This document shows, piece after piece, positions 11,390 through 18,864 of a stretch of 64,000 bases of DNA. The stretch is from DASSFZ01 sp035292585 (GTDB taxonomy: Bacteria > Chloroflexota > Anaerolineae > Fen-1058): positions 1 through 64,000 of the forward strand of contig DATDPU010000025.1 in assembly GCA_035292585.1 (NCBI GenBank). The letters are read 5' to 3'. Positions within the stretch are counted from its first letter, which is position 1. Each line of letters begins with the position of its first letter. The position numbers were made by a program, and so were the translations under genes. A model generated the notes under the pieces. That model saw nothing but the letters and a program-made list of their open reading frames with translations, had not been told where the DNA came from and did not search any database.

Positions 11390-12474
11390 CCGATGCCAGA
11401 GCCTTGTCCGGCGAAAACGCCCCACAGCGATTGTCGGACCTGCGGCAGGTGTTGCACGGCTTGCCCAAAGCCGACCTGCACCGCCATTTGGAAGGATCGC
11501 TGCGGCTGTCCACGCTGGTCGAGATCGCCCACGAGCATGGCGTCGACCTGCCCTCGTACACCATCGAAGACTTGCGGCCTTACGTGCAGATCACCAACGA
11601 CCCGGCCGACTTTCACCGCTTCCTTGAAAAGTTCCGCTTGCTGCGCAAGTTCTACAGGACGCCCGATGCCGTGGCGCGCGTCGCCTACGAGGCGGTGGCC
11701 GACGCCGCCGAAGACAATGTGCGCTATCTGGAGCTGCGCTTCAACCCGGCCGCGCTGGCGCGCACGCAGGGCTTTTCCTTCAGCGAAGTGACCGACTGGG
11801 TGATCGAGGCGGTGCATCGAGCGCAGGCCGACTATGCCATCACCGCGCGGCTGATTACGACGATCGTCCGTCACGAGGGCATCGCCAACGCGCGGGAGAT
11901 CGTCAACATCGCGATCGCGCGGCAGGCGCGCGGCATCGTGGGGGTGGACCTGGCGGGCGACGAGGTCAACTTCGACGCGAAGCCGTTTGTGCCGGTCTTC
12001 CGCGAAGCGGGCGAGGCCGGGCTGGGCGTGACGATCCACGCCGGCGAAGCAGGCGGCGCGGAGAACGTGCGGCAGGCCGTGGCCGAGATGGGGGCCAAGC
12101 GCATCGGGCACGGCGTGCGGGCGATCGAGAATTCGAACGTGATCAAGCTGCTCCGCGAACGCAGCGTCACGTTGGAGGTGTGCCCCACCAGCAACTTGCA
12201 GACCGGCGTGATGCACAATTTCAGCCACCACCCGCTGCGCGATCTGTACATGCTGGGTGTGTCGGTGACCCTCAACACCGACGACCCCAGCGTCTCCGAT
12301 ACGACGCTGACCGACGAGTACCTGGTTGCGCTGATGGCGATGGGCATTCGCATGAATCACCTGCGCCGCATGAACGAGTACGCGCTGCGCGCGGCGTTTC
12401 TGCCGGAGGGCCAGCGGCAAACGCTGGCCGAGCAGGTGTTGACGGAGTTCGATCGGCAACTGGAGCGGTATTAA
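11386..12474 (+). CDS. add: Adenosine deaminase
   Basis: This 362-residue protein should convert adenosine to inosine in purine salvage. The metal ligands and catalytic residues are visible in the usual order: LHRHLEGS near residue 30, the HAGEAGG segment, RIGHGVRA, the LEVCPTSN segment, and NTDDPSVSDT with the paired Asp. Length matches bacterial Add. It is coupled to the histidine kinase by a 4-bp ATGA overlap, so it is the last gene of the signalling operon. That is an unusual place for a salvage enzyme, although no regulatory meaning is shown. A related AMP or adenine deaminase is less likely because of the SLRLSTL motif. Confidence 0.93.
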   Translation: MTDARALSGENAPQRLSDLRQVLHGLPKADLHRHLEGSLRLSTLVEIAHEHGVDLPSYTIEDLRPYVQITNDPADFHRFLEKFRLLRKFYRTPDAVARVAYEAVADAAEDNVRYLELRFNPAALARTQGFSFSEVTDWVIEAVHRAQADYAITARLITTIVRHEGIANAREIVNIAIARQARGIVGVDLAGDEVNFDAKPFVPVFREAGEAGLGVTIHAGEAGGAENVRQAVAEMGAKRIGHGVRAIENSNVIKLLRERSVTLEVCPTSNLQTGVMHNFSHHPLRDLYMLGVSVTLNTDDPSVSDTTLTDEYLVALMAMGIRMNHLRRMNEYALRAAFLPEGQRQTLAEQVLTEFDRQLERY

Positions 12475-12490
12475 GCGCAAGGACGAGTTC

Positions 12491-12513
12491 GGGGCGGGTC
12501 TGAGACCCGCCCC
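12491..12513. terminator. Perfect 11-bp hairpin after add
   Basis: GGGGCGGGTCT and its exact complement AGACCCGCCCC are separated by one base, 17 bp after the add stop. No long T-run follows, so this could be a weak terminator or a repeat. A second half-arm (CTGAGACCCGCCCC) recurs at 12610-12623. Confidence 0.5.
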
Positions 12514-12537
12514 GCTCGTTTCCACACTGCTGGCATA

Positions 12538-12586
12538 GCCCGCGTCCTCGCGGGCACGCTTCGCAGCCAACCGCGAGGACGCGGTT
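12538..12586. repeat. Paired hairpins with TCCT/AGGA loops
   Basis: GCCCGCG-TCCT-CGCGGGC (12538-12555) and AACCGCG-AGGA-CGCGGTT (12569-12586) are two short perfect hairpins with complementary loops. A third member of the family lies at 13506-13529, on the other side of the next gene. The rest of the gap, 12655-12715, holds an imperfect GCAGAGGACGCTGAG / CTCGCTGCGTCTTTGCGG hairpin related to the one at 43809. Confidence 0.6.
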
Positions 12587-12724
12587 GAAGAGCATTCTCC
12601 AAACAGTCTCTGAGACCCGCCCCCATCATTTCCAGAATAGCGAGCTTCACTACAGCGGCGCAGAGGACGCTGAGTTGTGCAAAATCTCTGCGCTCGCTGC
12701 GTCTTTGCGGTGGAAGTTTAGGGT

Positions 12725-13456
12725 CTAACTCGACTTCTCCCAGGTGCGTACGGCCAACATCACTAGCGCCCGCACGCGCGGATCGGGGATATCATCGGGG
12801 GACTTGTAGAAGTTCGTATCGACCTCGATCAGCAGACCGCCATCGGGCGCCGCGCCCATGTGAATCGCGCGATTACCGAACTCGGGATGCAAGGTCAGTT
12901 CGCGCTGTAGGATGGTTTCGATCTGGGAGATGATGCTTCCCTCCGGCGCGGGATAAGTCGCCGAGCGCAGCTTGCGCGGGCCGACGGGTGGCGCCGGCAA
13001 TGCCGCCGATTCAGGCTGCCCCGGCGTGGGTTGAGCCGCCGCCGGGGCAGGCTCGGCCAGTGCGGTCGCGGTCAGACCGGCGAACACTTTAAGCCCCTCG
13101 ATCGCGCTCAGGATCTTCGTCGCCGCTTTATCATCGTGGATGTCGCTCAGGCGGCGATAGCGCTGTCCCTCGATTTCGACAACCCACTCGCCGCTGGCCG
13201 AGTCGCGGTGGAGCACGACCACGTCAGGCGGAAGCTTGCGTTGCCACTCGCTTAACCGGATAGCGGGTTCACGCTTCGGCGGCGCCGGTGCGGCGGCTTC
13301 GATACGCGGAGTCTCTGCCGCGGCCGGTTTAAAGGGATCGTCCCCACTTTCTTCATTCCGCCGACGTGAGCGCAGTCCGGCCAGCGCGCCGCCCGCCACC
13401 AGCAGCGCCCCGATCAAGATCACGCCGCCGAGTAGTAAGAACTGTCCTGTATCCAT
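12725..13456 (-). CDS. Membrane-anchored protein of unknown function
   Basis: This 243-residue protein has one N-terminal transmembrane helix (about 7-28), then a basic stop-transfer SRRR and an Ala/Pro-rich linker. Two conserved-looking blocks follow: WQRKLPPDVVVLHRD to the RRLSDI region (about 72-115) and a C-terminal block from ISQIETILQREL to AVRTWEKSS (about 176-243). No enzymatic motif or named family is recognised. It stands alone on the minus strand between two sets of hairpin repeats. A cytoplasmic scaffolding or assembly role tethered to the membrane is possible but unproven. Confidence 0.6.
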   Translation of the reverse strand: MDTGQFLLLGGVILIGALLVAGGALAGLRSRRRNEESGDDPFKPAAAETPRIEAAAPAPPKREPAIRLSEWQRKLPPDVVVLHRDSASGEWVVEIEGQRYRRLSDIHDDKAATKILSAIEGLKVFAGLTATALAEPAPAAAQPTPGQPESAALPAPPVGPRKLRSATYPAPEGSIISQIETILQRELTLHPEFGNRAIHMGAAPDGGLLIEVDTNFYKSPDDIPDPRVRALVMLAVRTWEKSS

Positions 13457-13505
13457 CGCTTAACCCTCTACGAGTCTGCCTGAAAACCTCGAACGATGGC
13501 GCTCT

Positions 13506-13529
13506 GTCCACCGCGTCCTCGCGGTGGAC
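13506..13529. repeat. Perfect 10-bp hairpin with TCCT loop
   Basis: GTCCACCGCG-TCCT-CGCGGTGGAC is a third copy of the hairpin family seen at 12538 and 12569, here with a longer stem. It lies 48 bp upstream of the 243-residue membrane protein gene and downstream of mutM. Confidence 0.6.
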
Positions 13530-13593
13530 GCGGGCTTCGTGCAACTTTTAGGCAGGCGCTAAGTCTGGAGACCTTGAAGGTCGGGGGGCTTGT

Positions 13594-14424
13594 TCAGCCA
13601 CCTCCTAAAGACTGGCACTGAGCGCAGAAGTGTGTGCCGCGTTGGCCGACCACGATTCGCTGGATGGGTTGCCGGCAGCGGCGGCAGGGTTTTCCAGCTC
13701 GATCATACACGCGAAAATGATGTTGATACTCGCCGGCCGGGTAGACCCAATCGAACGATGCGCCATTGCGCTGAATCCCATCGTGCAGTGCGGTTCGGAT
13801 CGCCCGATACAACGCGCGCACTTCAGTTGAGTTGAGCGAATCAGCCCGGCGCAGCGGATGTAAGCGCGCTAACCAGAGCGCCTCGTCGACGTAGATGTTG
13901 CCCAGACCCGCGATAAAGGTCTGGTTGAGCAGCAGCGGCTTCAACCGGCCCGCCCGCCCGGTGAGTCGCTGCCGGAAGGCATCCAGGGTGAACTCGTCGT
14001 TCAACGGCTCAGGCCCCAGGCGGCCGGTGACCTCTTCGGAATCGGCCACCCAATAGATCCGCCCGAATTTACGGGTGTCGTTGAAGCGGAGCTGCCGGCC
14101 GTCGTCCAGATCAAAGATCACGCGATCGTGTTTGTCAATAGCCTGTTCGCGGGGTACCACATCCAGCCGGCCCGACATCTTCAAATGGATCAGCAGACAA
14201 CCGGCGACGCGCCGTGCAGGCGGGCGGCTCAATTCAAAAACGAGGTACTTGGCGCGACGCTGGATCGCGCGGATGCGCAGGCCCGGCAGCAACTTGACGA
14301 GGCTCGCGGGCGAAGGCCGGGCGATCGTTCGATTCCAGAAGATGGTGACGCCCTTCAGCCGGCGGCCAACGAGTGGCTTGCGCAAGCTGCGGACAACGGT
14401 TTCGACTTCGGGGAGTTCAGGCAT
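13594..14424 (-). CDS. mutM: Formamidopyrimidine-DNA glycosylase
   Basis: MutM (Fpg) removes 8-oxoguanine and formamidopyrimidines and then cleaves the strand by beta/delta elimination. The 276-residue product begins MPELPEVET with the catalytic Pro2 and Glu3. It carries the beta-hairpin Lys in RRAKYL near residue 58, the H2TH region QTFIAGLGNIYVDEALW near 165, and a C-terminal zinc finger of the type CRRC...CAQC. The open frame runs 37 codons upstream, but the mature N-terminus must be Met-Pro-Glu, which fixes the start at 14424. It stands alone, with 14 bp separating its end from a repeat-bearing gap. Confidence 0.97.
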   Translation of the reverse strand: MPELPEVETVVRSLRKPLVGRRLKGVTIFWNRTIARPSPASLVKLLPGLRIRAIQRRAKYLVFELSRPPARRVAGCLLIHLKMSGRLDVVPREQAIDKHDRVIFDLDDGRQLRFNDTRKFGRIYWVADSEEVTGRLGPEPLNDEFTLDAFRQRLTGRAGRLKPLLLNQTFIAGLGNIYVDEALWLARLHPLRRADSLNSTEVRALYRAIRTALHDGIQRNGASFDWVYPAGEYQHHFRVYDRAGKPCRRCRQPIQRIVVGQRGTHFCAQCQSLGGG

Positions 14425-14550
14425 AGTCAGAGCAAGTGAAAAGTAAACAGTGAGTAGTGATTGGTGATGCGGTGAAAAGTTTATCACATCTCGTTCGATG
14501 TGGCCGCTTCGAGTGCGGGTCGAAGCAAAATCCATCCGCGCGCTGGTGGA

Positions 14551-15540
14551 TCAGCGCCACCGCCACCAGCCGATCGATCTAGCCAGCCGGCGCCGCTTCG
14601 CGCGCTCCTTCGCCGCCCACGCCGTTCGCCGCGGCGTTTGCGGCGCGGTTTCGAGCGCGACCTGGAACCACGCCGCCGGATCGGGCGAGCGCAAGATGCC
14701 TTCCAAGTTGAAGAGGGCAATATCGTCGATGCCGGCCGCTTTGGCGGCGGCGATGTCGGGAGCCAGCTGGGTCGGGTCGGTGTAATGCGCTTCGTCGCCC
14801 AGCACGCCCACGCCGGTCAACCCCAGGCTCAGACCCGCCCGTGCGCCAAACGCGCGCTTCAACTGGCAGGCGAGCTCGTATTGCAGCCAACGCGCATCGT
14901 CGAACGCGATGTGATGTTCATCGACGATCATCGAGTTGTAAATCATCGTCGAGACGACATCCCACTCCACATCGACGACCGGCGTTTCGAGGAAGTCCTG
15001 CACGATCGGCGCGCCGAGATCAAAATCTTCGACGAGGCTATCGTGCGCAGCGCACAACGCTTTCGCGCCGTGGGCATGAATGTTGCTGAGGATGGCTCGA
15101 TATTGTTCGACCGCTTGGGCGAAGCGGCGCGCATTGAGATTGGCAAGCGCGATCCGGCAGGCAGCGAGGATCTGCTTCAAACCCTGGCTATTCCGATAGG
15201 CCAACGCCTGCGGCAAGGGCAGCTCCAGATCGACGGCGATCCACGGCGCCCGCACGCGCTGCGCCGCGGCCCAGGCGAAGACCGTATCGAGGTGCGCCGA
15301 GAAGGCAGCGGCATTGCGCTCCGAGGGCCAGTAGCCGATCGACTTGGGCAGCAGCAGCCACAAGGCGATGGCGAGACCTGCATCGGCGTAGGCGTGCAGC
15401 AGGCGCGCCAGGGGATGGCCTAACGCGCCGTCGGGCACGCTCAGGCACACCGACACGTCGAAACGGCGCAGGAGTTGAAGCGTGGCAGGCGCCGCAGCTT
15501 CTTCGTACGGTAGGAACTCGGCCCAAACGCGGAGCGGCAC
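14551..15540 (-). CDS. Hypothetical protein, possible TIM-barrel
   Basis: This 329-residue protein has no signal peptide and no family I can name. It alternates hydrophobic strands and helices: LRVWAEFLPY, VSVCLSVPDG, LAIALWLLLP, APWIAVDLELP, VDVEWDVVSTMIYN, LSLGLTGVGVLGDE and DDIALFNLEG. That spacing is what a (beta/alpha)8 barrel gives. The acidic residues at several strand ends (Asp and Glu in VDLELP, VEWD, FNLEG) resemble glycoside hydrolase-like active sites. This is an inference from pattern. The very basic tail (KERAKRRRLARS) is unlike the rest and may be a recent extension. It lies between mutM and a second unknown gene. Confidence 0.55.
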   Translation of the reverse strand: MPLRVWAEFLPYEEAAAPATLQLLRRFDVSVCLSVPDGALGHPLARLLHAYADAGLAIALWLLLPKSIGYWPSERNAAAFSAHLDTVFAWAAAQRVRAPWIAVDLELPLPQALAYRNSQGLKQILAACRIALANLNARRFAQAVEQYRAILSNIHAHGAKALCAAHDSLVEDFDLGAPIVQDFLETPVVDVEWDVVSTMIYNSMIVDEHHIAFDDARWLQYELACQLKRAFGARAGLSLGLTGVGVLGDEAHYTDPTQLAPDIAAAKAAGIDDIALFNLEGILRSPDPAAWFQVALETAPQTPRRTAWAAKERAKRRRLARSIGWWRWR

Positions 15541-15560
15541 GGTGGTTGGCCTGCAACGGG

Positions 15561-16409
15561 TTATTGCTTTTTCGAGTCGAGCGCGACTTTGGCGATCTTG
15601 ACGGCGAGGTTGCCGCCGGGAATCAACATGCCCACGGTGTCCGCGCCCAGGTCGAACAGGGCGTCGCGCGAGATCATCTTGGTCAGCCTGGGCATCAACG
15701 ACTGGCTGGTGCGCATCTGGCCGGTGACGCCGTCGAATTCGACGACGCCGCGCTTGTCCTTGGGCTTCCAGTGGAACTCGAACGCCCAGACCGGGCGATA
15801 ATACAGATCGGTTGCTTCGAGGATGAGCGACTCTTCGTGGACGGCGTCGGCCTGCACCGGCTTGAGCATCTGGTTGAGCAGCTGGCGCACGACGAACGAG
15901 GCGCGCGTTTCGGGCGGGACGATGATGGCGCCCTCGGCGGCGAGCATGTGCGGATCATTGATCTCGATCTTCGCGCCGCGCACGAGCGGGGCGACATCGG
16001 TGAGCGGAGTGCTGGTCTGCGCGTCGGCGAACAGCTCCTGGCGTGATTCTTCGCGGCAGTGTTCGGTCACCCTCAGCGTGACCACGCAGCCGCCCTTGCC
16101 CAGATCGGCCACCGGATATTTCTCGCCGTGCAGGGTGATCTCGTGCACCTCCGGCCCGCTGACCGCTACGTTATACTTGCGCGAGCGATCATACACATAG
16201 CGCGCCAGGCACGCGACGTGCCAGAATGGCTCGAAGCGCTTCTGGCTATCGACCAGCAGGACTTCCTCGGACTTGGGCCGCTGAATCAAGCCGCCCAACC
16301 CGCCGGCCACGGCATTCGTGCGGCGATCCATCGCGCGCTGCCGGATCTGCTCCAGGCTGAAATTTTCATTTAGGGCAAAGATGCGTTGGTCGGCGAGTTG
16401 GATATCCAT
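15561..16409 (-). CDS. Unknown protein, paralogue of the gene at 28204
   Basis: A 282-residue soluble protein. It and the product at 28204-29085 share long stretches: MDIxLAxxxIxALN at the start, VAGGLGGLxxRPKxEEV, RFEPFWxVxCLxR, KPVQAD, AFEFxWKPKxKxGVxExDGVTG and a final SRxxLFD block. They are clear paralogues of one unnamed family. The conserved Cys and His (VEHC/TEHC ... RQE) near residue 120 could bind metal. The start at 16409 is set by GAGGAGC 8 bp upstream; a longer frame to 16478 runs through a hairpin repeat and is unlikely. The function is not known to me. Confidence 0.65.
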   Translation of the reverse strand: MDIQLADQRIFALNENFSLEQIRQRAMDRRTNAVAGGLGGLIQRPKSEEVLLVDSQKRFEPFWHVACLARYVYDRSRKYNVAVSGPEVHEITLHGEKYPVADLGKGGCVVTLRVTEHCREESRQELFADAQTSTPLTDVAPLVRGAKIEINDPHMLAAEGAIIVPPETRASFVVRQLLNQMLKPVQADAVHEESLILEATDLYYRPVWAFEFHWKPKDKRGVVEFDGVTGQMRTSQSLMPRLTKMISRDALFDLGADTVGMLIPGGNLAVKIAKVALDSKKQ

Positions 16410-16422
16410 AGGGATGCTCCTC

Positions 16423-16455
16423 AGAAACCAGGTTTCTCCGAGAAACCTGGTTTCT
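16423..16455. repeat. Perfect 15-bp AGAAACC hairpin
   Basis: AGAAACCAGGTTTCT (16423-16437), loop CCG, then AGAAACCTGGTTTCT (16441-16455) is a perfect inverted repeat in the leader of the minus-strand gene ending at 15561. Decayed single arms of the same family occur at 29176-29189 and 55177-55190. Just beyond it, CTACGAAGTACACGAAG (16467-16483) is a fragment of the CACGAAG family seen at 47994. Confidence 0.8.
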
Positions 16456-16524
16456 TTAGGATGATCTACGAAGTACACGAAGATTCTTACGCGCCACTGA
16501 AACCTTAATTCAGACAGCGGTGTG

Positions 16525-16905
16525 TTACCTCAAGTCCGTGACCCGTTTCGGACCATCTAGAAACAGTTGCAGCTTGTTGAGTACATTTCGCCCGATGATG
16601 ATCTCGTCGCCCGAATCGTCGCTCACGACTTCTACATCCGGCAAACGGACTCCATCGAACAGCACATCGACCTTGTGCACAGAGACTCGGCGCAGGCGGG
16701 TTGCCAGGTGAGAACGAACGTTGGTCGCATACACGATCGGAACACTGAGCCGTTCGAGAAGCGCGGTGGGGACAAACGTGCCATCAGCGCCTGTGTCGAT
16801 CAAGGCTGGATAAGGACCGACCTGCGAGGTCTCGGCTGGCGCAGTCAAGCTGACCAGCAACACCGGTGCAGGTGGAACATAGTCTTGGCTATAAGGCGTC
16901 GTCAT
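16525..16905 (-). CDS. Retropepsin-like aspartic protease
   Basis: This 126-residue single-domain protein has the retroviral-type aspartyl protease signature ALIDTGADGTFVP near residues 34-46. The second hallmark, IIIGRNVLNKLQLFLDG, lies near 98-114. One Asp per chain means that activity would need a homodimer. It overlaps the upstream gene by 4 bp (ATGA), so the two are translationally coupled. The upstream partner looks like an antitoxin or regulator. Substrate unknown; the upstream protein is an obvious candidate partner. The fold call is good, the role is inference. Confidence 0.75.
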   Translation of the reverse strand: MTTPYSQDYVPPAPVLLVSLTAPAETSQVGPYPALIDTGADGTFVPTALLERLSVPIVYATNVRSHLATRLRRVSVHKVDVLFDGVRLPDVEVVSDDSGDEIIIGRNVLNKLQLFLDGPKRVTDLR

Positions 16906-17261
16906 TCTCGTACCAAACGCGGGCTGAAGATGCGGATTTCACGCGGCCCATCGGCAGGCATAATCAGCACCGCCGTATTTCCGAATCTAGCGCGAATACG
17001 CTGATATAAGACCCGTTCATCCTGATCGTGATCCAGCAATGTTTGGTTATGGACTGCCACAAACTGACCTTCATATTTGGCGCGTTCGCTCAGGGGTTGG
17101 TTGAGCCACCAGGCTTGCTCCTGTTCAATCTTGCGGCGACTGGCCAATGTCCGCTCGCGTCGAACCACAGTTTGAAGATAATCTTCGACGGGCAAGCCAC
17201 GAGTCTGGGCCTCATTCTGGATTTCCCGCGCCAACTGATCTGAGATATGGAGAGTCGTCAT
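16902..17261 (-). CDS. Antitoxin-like protein coupled to the aspartic protease gene
   Basis: This 119-residue protein has an N-terminal segment LHISDQLAREIQNEAQTRG typical of ribbon-helix-helix or CopG-like regulators. Its C-terminal block (YEGQFVAVHNQ to FSPRLVR) resembles the small DUF5678 type: a short beta domain with a conserved YEGxxVAV. The start at 17261 is preferred over 17279 because GAAGAGG lies upstream of it. Its stop overlaps the start of the retropepsin-like gene. Such two-gene cassettes look like regulatory or toxin-antitoxin-like units, but no toxin activity can be claimed. Domain calls are from memory of family patterns and should be treated as provisional. Confidence 0.6.
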   Translation of the reverse strand: MTTLHISDQLAREIQNEAQTRGLPVEDYLQTVVRRERTLASRRKIEQEQAWWLNQPLSERAKYEGQFVAVHNQTLLDHDQDERVLYQRIRARFGNTAVLIMPADGPREIRIFSPRLVRE

Positions 17262-17345
17262 AACGGCTGCCTCTTCCATTCAAAATGTTAGCTCAATGCA
17301 TGGTAACTAGAACCGTATCTGTTATCGCACCTTCTCCTTGAGAAG

Positions 17346-18329
17346 CTACGGCAACCCCACCGCGTTCTTCACTTCCGCCAGCACCTGCGCGGCGATAGCG
17401 CTGGCTTTTTGCGCGCCGTCGTCGAGCACTTCGTCGACCAGGCCGGGCTGCGCGGCGAGTTCCGCGCGCTTGGCGCGAAACGGTTCGAGCGCGGCGTTCA
17501 GGTTGCGGGCCAGCACTTTCTTGCAGTCCACGCAGCCGATGCCGGCCGTCGTGCAGTCTTGATAAATCGGCCCGACTTCGTTCGGCGAGAAAACATGGTG
17601 CAGCGAGTAGACGTTGCACACTTCCGGCCGGCCGGGGATGTTGCGATGCGTGCGCTGCGGATCGGTGACCATCGACATCACGCGCCGGGTTGTCTCTTCC
17701 GGCGCCGCCGCCAGCTCGAGGTGGTTGTCGAGCGACTTGCTCATCTTATTCTGGCCGTCCAACCCCACGATCTTGGGGAACTCGGTCAGCTTCATCTGCG
17801 GTTCGATCAGCACCGGCTTGAAGCGGTGGTTGAAGGTGCGGACGATCTCGCGCGTGAATTCGAGATGGCTCTGCTGATCGACGCCGACCGGAACCACGTC
17901 GGCCTTGTACAACGTGATGTCGGCGGCCATCAGCACCGGGTAGCCCACCAGGCCGTAATTCACGTTGTGCGGCTGCTGGCGCACCTTCTCTTTGAAGGTC
18001 GGCAGGTCGGTCAGCTTGCCCAGCGGTGTGACCATCGACAGGATGGTGTGCAGCTCGGTCACCATCGGCACGTGCGACTGGACGAAGACGATCGTGCCCT
18101 GGGCCGGGTCGATGCCGGCCGCCAGCCAATCGAGGACCATTTCGCGGGTGTATTCTTTGAGGTTCTCGGTCTCTTCCAGCGTCGTCAAGGCGTGCAGATC
18201 GACCACGCAATACACGCAGTCGTAGTCGTCCTGCAACGCAACGTAGTTTTGGATCGCGCCCAGGTAATTGCCCAGGTGTTGGCGGCCTGTCGGCCGGGCG
18301 CCAGAGAAGACGCGGCCTTTCTTAGTCAT
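17346..18329 (-). CDS. trpS: Tryptophanyl-tRNA synthetase
   Basis: This 327-residue class I synthetase charges tRNA(Trp). The HIGH-like motif is PTGRQHLGN near residues 12-20 and the KMSKS motif is NKMSKSLDN near 192-200. The order and length match bacterial TrpRS. A Cys pair (GIGCVDCKK) lies in the C-terminal region. The frame stays open to 18455, but the conserved N-terminus KKGRVFSGARPTG fixes the ATG at 18329. It is followed by a short non-coding stretch before the antitoxin-like gene. Confidence 0.96.
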   Translation of the reverse strand: MTKKGRVFSGARPTGRQHLGNYLGAIQNYVALQDDYDCVYCVVDLHALTTLEETENLKEYTREMVLDWLAAGIDPAQGTIVFVQSHVPMVTELHTILSMVTPLGKLTDLPTFKEKVRQQPHNVNYGLVGYPVLMAADITLYKADVVPVGVDQQSHLEFTREIVRTFNHRFKPVLIEPQMKLTEFPKIVGLDGQNKMSKSLDNHLELAAAPEETTRRVMSMVTDPQRTHRNIPGRPEVCNVYSLHHVFSPNEVGPIYQDCTTAGIGCVDCKKVLARNLNAALEPFRAKRAELAAQPGLVDEVLDDGAQKASAIAAQVLAEVKNAVGLP

Positions 18330-18423
18330 GCCTAGCCTCGCGGATCGATGTGCAGCGAGTGTACCACAGCCGCAACGGATAGGCAACGGATGGACGACGG
18401 ATAAACGAATCCAGACGCTCACC

Positions 18424-18807
18424 CTAACCCGTCGCCACGACAAACGCAATCGCATACTCGCGCTCGTGCGTCAGGCTGACGGCCCACTCGTTGAGGCCGA
18501 GTTCCTGTGCGCGCGCCAACGCCCGGCCGTGCAAATGGACGTGCGGCTTGCCATTGCCATCCGGCAGAACTTCGACATCTTGGAATCCGACCCCGTTGCG
18601 CGCCATGATCCGCATCCCGACGCCCAACGTCTTGCTCACCGCTTCCTTGGCGGCGAAGCGCGCCGCGAACTCGCTGGCGTGGCCCCGGCACGCTGCGACT
18701 TCGCGCGGGGTGAACACGCGCTTCAAGAAGCGCTCGCCGTGCTGGTCGAGCGCTTTCTGGACACGCGGGATGTGGACGATGTCGGCGCCGGTGGACAACA
18801 CGGCCAT
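18424..18807 (-). CDS. acpS: Holo-[acyl-carrier-protein] synthase
   Basis: AcpS transfers 4'-phosphopantetheine from CoA to apo-ACP for fatty-acid synthesis. The 127-residue product has the two family motifs: the N-terminal STGADIVHI with the magnesium-binding Asp near residue 9, and RFAAKEAVSKTLG near 51-63 with the catalytic Glu/Lys. The C-terminal SLTHEREYAIAFV block is also typical. Length is normal. It lies between the M16 peptidase pair and trpS on the same strand, without overlap. Confidence 0.95.
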   Translation of the reverse strand: MAVLSTGADIVHIPRVQKALDQHGERFLKRVFTPREVAACRGHASEFAARFAAKEAVSKTLGVGMRIMARNGVGFQDVEVLPDGNGKPHVHLHGRALARAQELGLNEWAVSLTHEREYAIAFVVATG

Positions 18808-18864
18808 CTCCAGGCTCTAAGCTCCAATCTCCTATCTCTAAAATCAAACCTCGGAGATTAGTGA

